Source: Hymenopus coronatus (taxonomy: Eukaryota > Arthropoda > Insecta > Mantodea > Hymenopodidae). Taken from it: a stretch of DNA of 64,000 nt. Location: the NCBI GenBank assembly GCA_030762935.1, contig CM060899.1, positions 11,199,001 to 11,263,000 of the forward strand, read 5' to 3'. The translations under genes and the position numbers were made by a program. This document shows, in pieces, positions 58,250-64,000 of this stretch (the first letter of the stretch is position 1; each line of letters begins with the position of its first letter). The notes under the pieces are model-generated. The model was not told where the DNA came from. It did no database searches and saw nothing but the letters and a program-made list of their open reading frames with translations.

Positions 58250-59690
58250 TCTACAAACCTTGCTCATCGATAAAACTGTGACACAACAAACTTAAGTCAA
58301 TTCAGAACAAAGTAAAAGCAATTAACAATCAATTATTATAATTATAGAAGAGTTTGTTGTTACAACAAACTTGAGCCTATAGATCCTTAACCAAAATGCC
58401 TCAAGAAGAGTATATTTTGCCTACTTTCACTCCCTGATGTGATATGGAATAATATTCTGGGGTAACTTAGTGCACAGCAAGTATATTATTTTTTCTTCAA
58501 CAGATTATCCTCCTCCCAGTAGCACTTACAAGCCAATGCCTATCAAGGAGCAACAAAACTCTGGATCACAGTGTATTCAGGATGTATGATTACCCCAATG
58601 CCGTATATGTCAGTGAAGAGTGTTTACACATATATTAAAAAAATACATATATGCCTTATGCTTGGTGCTGGACCCTGTCATTGTAGGCCTTCATTAAAAA
58701 CTTCTAACTGTTTTGACGAATGCATATGTTCTCTCCTGAGCTATCTATAGATAATTACAATAGTTTGACAATATGAGGCATATAGAAGATTTGCATAGAC
58801 TAGCAAATGACTTAAAACTATTCCAAAAATATTGTTACTGTTTTTTTAATAAAAGTTTGATAACCTTCCATGTTATCTAAAATTATTACGCAATCATATC
58901 AAAAAAATATCATCTTCATAAAAGATTTAAAATCATTCTTATACACTCACTTCCATATACTATGCAAGAATTGAATATGTTGTGCAATAGGTAAATACTC
59001 AAAACTTAGGACAGTTGGACGACATATTGTTACGAATAAGGTTTAAGCAACTTCATAGGTATGTATACCATGCCAATGATCTTTTTCCTCAAAATAATGT
59101 TATGTACACATACTGTAATATTAATGTTTATAAACATTTATTCTGGCCTATTAAGATTGTGCCAAAGGACAACTTTATTTGCATGCAGTTAATGGAACCT
59201 AAAGTAAGCAACTACCAGCCAGTTTATCCGTACAATCAAAATTCAGTTTCAAGAGATAAGTTACCTCATCACTAGTCATCAGTGCTTTAAAGCTCTATAT
59301 AAGTATATTCATTTGTAATATACATTCAAGGGTTCATTGAACATTAAGGAATTAAACAATTGTATGCCACTACACAAATATAGACTCCTAAACCCTGTAT
59401 TCAAGGATTCAAATGTATTATTAAGCATTCCACATCTTCAAATTAAGAGTGTGTTTGGTTGTATGCACTTGCACATATCAAGAAAATGGTAGCAATTTGG
59501 TAAATTCCTGTATAGGTAGACAACACAGTGGGATTTCATGTCTCTATAATCTGCATACTACTTTCCTCTGATCTGTTTATGTGGATATTTATACTAGGTT
59601 CAGCAATAATTCCTGTGCACAGTTTTTAACAAAATATGTAAAAGCCGCACATATATATTTGTAATAAGAACTAAAGCTTTCCTGGCGACG
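58250..59690. other. Intronic sequence of Harbinger, no gene seen
   Basis: AT-rich, with only short chance frames. Confidence 0.4.
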
Positions 59691-59692
59691 TG

Positions 59693-59820
59693 TTAATTCA
59701 AAATCTTCTCGGGCTTCTAGCCAGGTAAAAACTTGAAGACGAGGAAGATGCACTTCTTCGAAACGTTGGTGTCAAGCCAAGTTTTTACCTGGCTAGAAGC
59801 CCGAGAAGATTTTGAATTAA
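59693..59820. repeat. 42-bp perfect hairpin with hammerhead-like loop
   Basis: Arms 59693-59734 and 59779-59820 are perfect complements. The 44-nt loop contains TTGAAGA, a 7-bp stem (GAGGAAG/CTTCTTC) with ATGCA loop, CGAAAC and a GTC, which is the order of a hammerhead core with position 3 changed and stem I offset. It may be a PLE-derived end like the one at 6943-7190. No target duplication was found. Confidence 0.6.
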
Positions 59821-62610
59821 TATATATTTGTGTTTTAGTAACTGTCGCCATAAATTCCAAATATGGGAAATATAAATTCCTATGTTGCTTCAAATTAGAT
59901 GGATGATTTTCATATCACCAATATGTCACATAAAAATGTTTCTAATTTGATGTTACCATAAACTTCCAAAAACAAACAAAGAAGGCCATGCTTTTAGATT
60001 ATTGAGTTTTGAATGTTAAAATGATTTAATACCTGCTGATAAGAAGTGCCTGGCTACTGGTCCTCTACCCCAGAGTTAAAGGCTGGGAGTCACCATTGCT
60101 GTCAGCTTGTTTCTCGGGAGCAGGATTGGACACCTCAACAACTGGAACAATAACAAACAGAAGTATCATCTGAATAAAACAGGACTTAGGTAGTAGGAAG
60201 CAATTTCAAAATACTAACCTTCCAGGGGCTGACTCATTGCCATGTCCGAATCAAAAGAGTTATGGTAACCCACTGCAGCATGGTGGATCAGAGATAGAAT
60301 TTTCGCATACAGAGGGTCATCATGCCACTGTGGTTTTGGAGGTCCACCACCTGCACATATACAATAATACACAAATTACTTTGTTGCTACGTTTACGTTG
60401 TAAAAAAGGAGTAATAATTTGAGATTTGGAAAAACTTCCACAGGCGATCCAGATTTCAAAATGTTGAAAATATTAACATGTCCAGATTTGGACTGCAAAA
60501 TTTGTTTTTCGTCTTATGATCATTGGTGTTTTAGCTTCACAGAACCTTAGACTACACCCTGTCGCCACTCCACAGTGGCCTCCCTCTACTGCAAATACTC
60601 TACTTATAAAAAAGCATCCTTCGGCTACATTTCGCAGCTTAGAGCATTTCGCCTTGGGCTAAGCTTTGCAGCTTAGGGTCCTAAAAGTTTATGCAAAGTG
60701 CTCTGATAGCAGCATAACTTAAATATGAAATTCGAATCACATATGGAAGTGGAGCAATTATTTCTGGACTTCTGCGATAATGTAGTACTAGAAATCTTTA
60801 AGAACTTTTCGGCCTATTTTTAGTTAAAAAAAAGGTGACTTATATTGGAGTTCATCATGAGGACTTCAGTTTTTTCTTATTTACTTACCTGTCATGTTGG
60901 CTGCTGTGCGCTTATTTGCGACATATTTTTTTGCAGCCTTTTTCAACAGCTCCCACTCAGCTTTGAGGTTAGCTGCAGTCCTGTGTCCCATGCTTGTGCT
61001 GCTGCTGTTGTAACTCTCTGCAGCTACCTACCATGCTTTATTTTTTTCATGCATGCTGGCTCCATCGGTTTTTTTATTTTCGATGGTTTTAATATTAGCC
61101 TCTACCACAGACAACAGTAGCATCTTTTCACACTTGTGCCAATTTGGGCTTTGCTTTCGTTTAACTTGCTCGGCCATTATTGAATTTAAAACTGTGGAAG
61201 AGAAATACAATGAAGTTGTTAGCAACTAAAAGACGAGGCGTTAACACAGTTTAAAGTAAACTTAATGATTTTAAAAGGAAGCTTCAGTTAACTATTTATT
61301 TAAAAATAGATACTCACCAGAATATAAGATGCAGCTTGACAAATGGCGTTCAAGTTTTGAAATTTGTTTACGTTTCAACCGGAAAGTGACGTCATAGTGA
61401 CATAGACCGGAACTAAAAAAGATGAGAAACTTCGCGACCAGCTCTTTATCATAGTAAAATATGGCCTTACGTACTCCAGAGTAAACATAACCTGACAGAA
61501 GCATCATGAAACGTTTATGTACCATTTCGGAGTGAATTTTAGAGAGTAACTTTGACTCTGGAGTTGTTACCATCGAGTTTACCCTTGATTGGTGAAACCG
61601 GCCCCAAAAGCATTAAAAAATTAAGGGTCAAGAATCGAAAATTCCAATCATATTCTTGTACTCCAGATTGTAAACTGCACGTATATAGATTTTAAACGAT
61701 TTTAAGGAACTTCTGTTCACTGCTTACTTGGTCCCCAATAGACCAGAACTTCTGTTTTATTCTGGTGCTCCAGGCTGTAAACTAAACATATATAATATTT
61801 TCAACGGTTTTTAAAGACTTTTTTTCATGGCCTATTTTTTCGCCAGAAGTCTAGAAGCATTAAAACGTCAAGCTACAAAAATCGGAAAAGTTCTGTGATT
61901 GTAAACTGCTGGTATATATCATTTGTAGAAATTTTTAAGCAATTGTTGTTCAGGGCTTATTTGGTCGCCATAAGACTAGAGGCATAAAAAAATCAAGGTT
62001 CAAGAATTGACAAATTTCTGTTTTATTCTTGTGCTCCAGGCTTTAAACTCAAGTATATAAAACTTTAAGGGATTTTTAAAGAACTTTTGTTCAGGGTTTA
62101 TTGGGTCACCAGAAGACTAGAAGCATAAAAAATCAAGATTCAAGAATCGCAAAATTTCTGTTTTATTCTAGTCTCCAGGCTGTAAACTTCACGTATAGAT
62201 TATTTTAAGTGATGTTTAAGAACTTCTGTTCTGGGCTTATTTGGTCACCAAAAGACCAGAGGAACAATAATAATAAAAAATAAAATAACAAAAAAGAAAC
62301 AAGGTTCAGGAATCCAAAAGGTTCTAATATACTGGTGCTCATACTGTAATCTGCTCGTATACACTATTTAAAGTGATTTTTAAAGATCTTTCGGTCGCCA
62401 GAAGACTAGAAGCATTAAAAATTAAAACTCAAGGATTGAAAATTTTCATTTCTATTCTGGTTATCCGGGTTGTTAATGACATGTATATTCCATTATAAGC
62501 GATTTTCAAAGAAATTTTGTTAAGGGTTTATTTGGTCGCCAGAAGACTGGAGGTATCAAAAATCAAGATTCAAGAATCGAAAAATTTCTGTTTTATTCTG
62601 GCGTTCCATA

Positions 62611-62834
62611 TTTAAGGGGAGAAGATACCTTAAAAATGGTGAAAATATAATTTTTTGTTCTTTTGCTTATCTTCATAGGTTGAAGTGTGTTTTATATGAA
62701 TATAAATTTGTTTTGCGCCAGAAACTTATTTAAAGGGCCTAAAAGTGTGTTTAAATCATACGCTGCAGAGTAGGTCACGCCCCCTTTTCACTCTCTGGCT
62801 CCTCTTAGAACTTTCTCTGATATTTTATGTTTAG
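62611..62834. other. Non-coding, edge of satellite to Mutator-like fragment
   Basis: The satellite ends near 62610. The sequence then changes character; it may be intron of the following fragment, since TTTAG precedes 62835. Confidence 0.3.
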
Positions 62835-62975
62835 GGTAGGGGTAGACTGACTGAAAAGGAAATTGACAATATTCACAGGTACTATGGGATGGCAATCAGG
62901 AGGAATGTAAATAGTTTAAAGGCCATGAAAAGAGATATCTGGGCTATATTCTTCCATAAATCGTCGACTGATATA
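62835..62975 (+). pseudogene. Mutator-like transposase-domain fragment
   Basis: After an acceptor-like TTTAG the frame reads GRGRLTEKEIDNIHRYYGMA, IRRNVNSLKAMKRDIWAIFF, HKSSTDIQ. This resembles the GKGRLTxxxIxxxQxYYGxAIRxN block of the Mutator-like transposase-domain proteins common in arthropods. It is cut at 62976 by the hAT end. Confidence 0.5.
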
Positions 62976-64000
62976 CAGCGGCGGCTGCTGTATAGGAGCA
63001 CAAGAGCACGTGAACCTCCAATATTTCTTAGTGGATCTCCTTTTTGTCTTTCAGGAAACATTTAATAAAATGCGCTATCCGGTGCCACTTGTTTAGATAT
63101 ACCGCGCTCTGCTCTTCAGATTGAACACAGCCGAGAACCTGAGTATGTGGCAACAACGCTTGTAGCAAAGGCCTCGTGTGCTAGCGTATTACTATCGTTT
63201 AGCAGCTCTGCGCTTGCGCGGTCAACAAAACACCTTGGAATTTTACAGCCAGAAATGAGCACATTGCAATCGTGCACTTTAGTTCTCATTAACATCACCA
63301 CGGTTCTGTTTATTATCGGGAGGTGCTGCTATCTTTGAGATTTAGCTGAAACTATCCGGAAATGCAACTACATTTGATGAGGCGCTAATTTTCTTAATAA
63401 TTTGCAGTTTATGCAAGAGCTTGCTTAAGACTAGCGTGTGCTGCAGTTTTACTAAGCTATTTCTGGTATAATGTAATTAACTTACTGTGACAATACTTAA
63501 TGAATTAACAGGTGAGACTAGTGTGGATTTTCTAACATGTTTTTAAACATAGCTTATTATTTTAACAACTGTTTCTCTGTGTTGAGCAAGTGACCTCGTG
63601 GTTCTCAATTCTTGTGACGTTTCAAAGGTAGCCATGAATTCGGTGGACTCGATATTAAGAAGCCATGAAAAACTTACATATGAGGAGCAAATAGAAATAA
63701 AATGACTGGGACGTCCACAGCGCGATTTGGTAATTAAGCATGTGACAAAAACTCAAAAGCGCGACTGTAGACGCAAATTTAATAACAATGTATACGCAAC
63801 ATGCAAATGGCTTTGCGGTTGCAGTATCAGAAACTCGCTGTTTTGCTTTCCTTGTCTTATGTTTAGCTCCAATGCGACGAGTAACTGGACAAGAGTAGGA
63901 TGTGCCGACCTGGTGCATCTCAGTGAAAAGATAAAAAAGCATGAGAATTCACGTTCACTAAGAACGCATGTATTCGATTCGCCATGCTTGGTCGTGTGAA
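62976..64000 (+). mobile_element. hAT element, left part
   Basis: Begins with CAGCGGCGGCTGCTGTATAG, a terminal repeat typical of hAT elements with TTF/ZMYM1-like transposases, and contains the start of such a gene. CTGATATA (62968-62975) would be the left 8-bp target copy. The right end is outside the window. Confidence 0.65.
63634..63999 (+). pseudogene. hAT transposase N-terminus with TTF-type zinc finger
   Basis: Starts at ATG (MNSVDSILRSHEKLTYEEQ), then IEIK, a TGA at 63703-63705 (probably from CGA, since Arg fits before LGRPQ), then LGRPQRDLVIKHVTKTQKRD and the TTF-type finger (VYATCKWLCGCSIRNSLFCF, then PCLMFSS) with TSNWTRVGCADLVHLSEKIK and KHENSRS. The TTF finger binds DNA in transposases of this group. 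The match fades after HENSRS and the frame closes at the window edge, so this copy is also damaged. Confidence 0.75.

Larger units (their letters stand above)
56988..61177 (-). pseudogene. Harbinger Myb/SANT-like accessory protein
   Basis: A spliced minus-strand gene. Exon 1 (61177-60889): MAEQVKRKQSPNWHKCEKML, LLSVVEANIKTIENKKTDGA, KNKAW, an in-frame TAG, then TAANLKAEWELLKKAAKKYV and RTAANMTG with a GTAAGT donor; this is a Myb/SANT-like DNA-binding domain. Exon 2 (about 60355-60224): GGPPKPQWHDDPLYAKILSL, GYHNSFDSDMAMSQPLEG, then GTTAGT. Exon 3 near 60142 reads VVEVSNPAPEKQADSNGDSQ. A last exon (57330-56988) is a charged coiled coil (SIEKLHKEKIDILQMQRRFA, IRAEQLKQEKIKTELLQIIR). In active Harbingers this partner carries the transposase to the nucleus and DNA ends. 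The TAG, if not an assembly error, disables it. Confidence 0.75.
53849..61604. mobile_element. PIF/Harbinger element, 7.76 kb
   Basis: Terminal inverted repeats GGGCCGGTTTCACCAA at both ends, followed inward by GAGTAA-type repeats. The target duplication is TAA on the left (53846-53848) and CAA on the right (61605-61607, one substitution). It holds two convergent, spliced genes, as expected for Harbinger: a transposase (+) and a Myb/SANT-like protein (-). Removing the element and one target copy restores the 141-bp satellite spacing exactly. It also carries a SINE and hairpin repeats in its introns, hence its length. Confidence 0.9.
49066..62610. repeat. 141-bp satellite field, split by two transposons
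   Basis: Monomers carry TGCTCCAG(G)CTGTAAACT, CGTATATA, TTTTAAGCGATTTTTAAA, ACTTTTGTTCAGGGCTTATTTGG, CGCCAGAAGACTAGAAGCAT, AAAATCAAG(G)TTCAAGAATCG and TTTCTGTTTTATTCT. GTAAACT marks at 49081, 49222, 49363 and about 49505 are 141 bp apart. The array continues at 52582-53150, 53640-53848 and 61605-62610, with later monomers ranging from about 107 to 163 bp. Confidence 0.85.

Noticed and set aside
54540..60690. Loosely inverted segments near 54554-54600 and 60616-60690 in the Harbinger
   Set aside because: They share GTAGCC(A/G)A(A/G)GGATGCTTTT-like words, but the alignment is too patchy to call a repeat pair by eye.

Overview
This is AT-rich animal DNA, most likely from an arthropod and quite possibly an insect with a large, transposon-laden genome. 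The mix of element types, the spliced transposase remnants and zinc-finger exons with repeated 'IKEE'-type acidic motifs suggest this, but no single-copy marker fixes the species. Nothing bacterial or viral-genome-like is present. No intact host gene is visible. The only candidate host gene is a C2H2 zinc-finger gene on the minus strand: a zinc-finger exon at 1-572 and an acidic exon at 15682-16155, with about 15 kb of transposon debris between them.

Layout. 1-16.2 kb: the putative zinc-finger gene. Between its exons lie an I-group LINE copy (minus, 1640-5400), a Penelope-like element (PLE) fragment (5400-6190), an unclassified repeat (6214-7316) carrying a 248-bp palindromic PLE-end insertion with a canonical hammerhead ribozyme, an RTE-like ORF2 tail (7456-7625), a second LINE copy (8206-10520), Ty3/Gypsy remains (10520-13100) and minisatellites. 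16.6-19.7 kb: a 94-bp minisatellite and a third LINE copy. 20.4 kb: a SINE with target-site duplications (TSDs). 22.0-29.0 kb: a Merlin-type transposase pseudogene split by a (CA)n expansion, then a nearly intact 5.9-kb I-group LINE with a 13-bp TSD. 30.0-32.5 kb: a Tc1-type element with terminal inverted repeats, invaded by the unclassified repeat. 33.7-37.9 kb: two PLE copies, a mariner-like element and a SINE nested in a PLE. 38.3-43.7 kb: a CR1/Jockey-like LINE split by a 3-kb PLE with pseudo-LTRs. 44.2-48 kb: a Tc1 pseudogene split by a 1.1-kb insertion, and a pogo/Tigger-like pseudogene carrying a SINE. 48.7-62.6 kb: a satellite field of 141-bp monomers into which a 3.0-kb piggyBac (TTAA target) and a 7.8-kb PIF/Harbinger have inserted. 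Deleting each element plus one target duplication restores the 141-bp spacing exactly. 62.8-64 kb: a Mutator-like fragment cut by the left end of a hAT element.

The genes therefore do not form a pathway; the window is a stratified record of mobile elements. The most interesting signal is in the PLE ends. One insertion carries a canonical minimal type I hammerhead ribozyme inside a perfect 97-bp inverted repeat. Other PLE copies carry the same fold with changed core positions 3 and 8, followed by a shared terminal motif. All gene models here come from reading translations and motifs by eye; no database search was possible.
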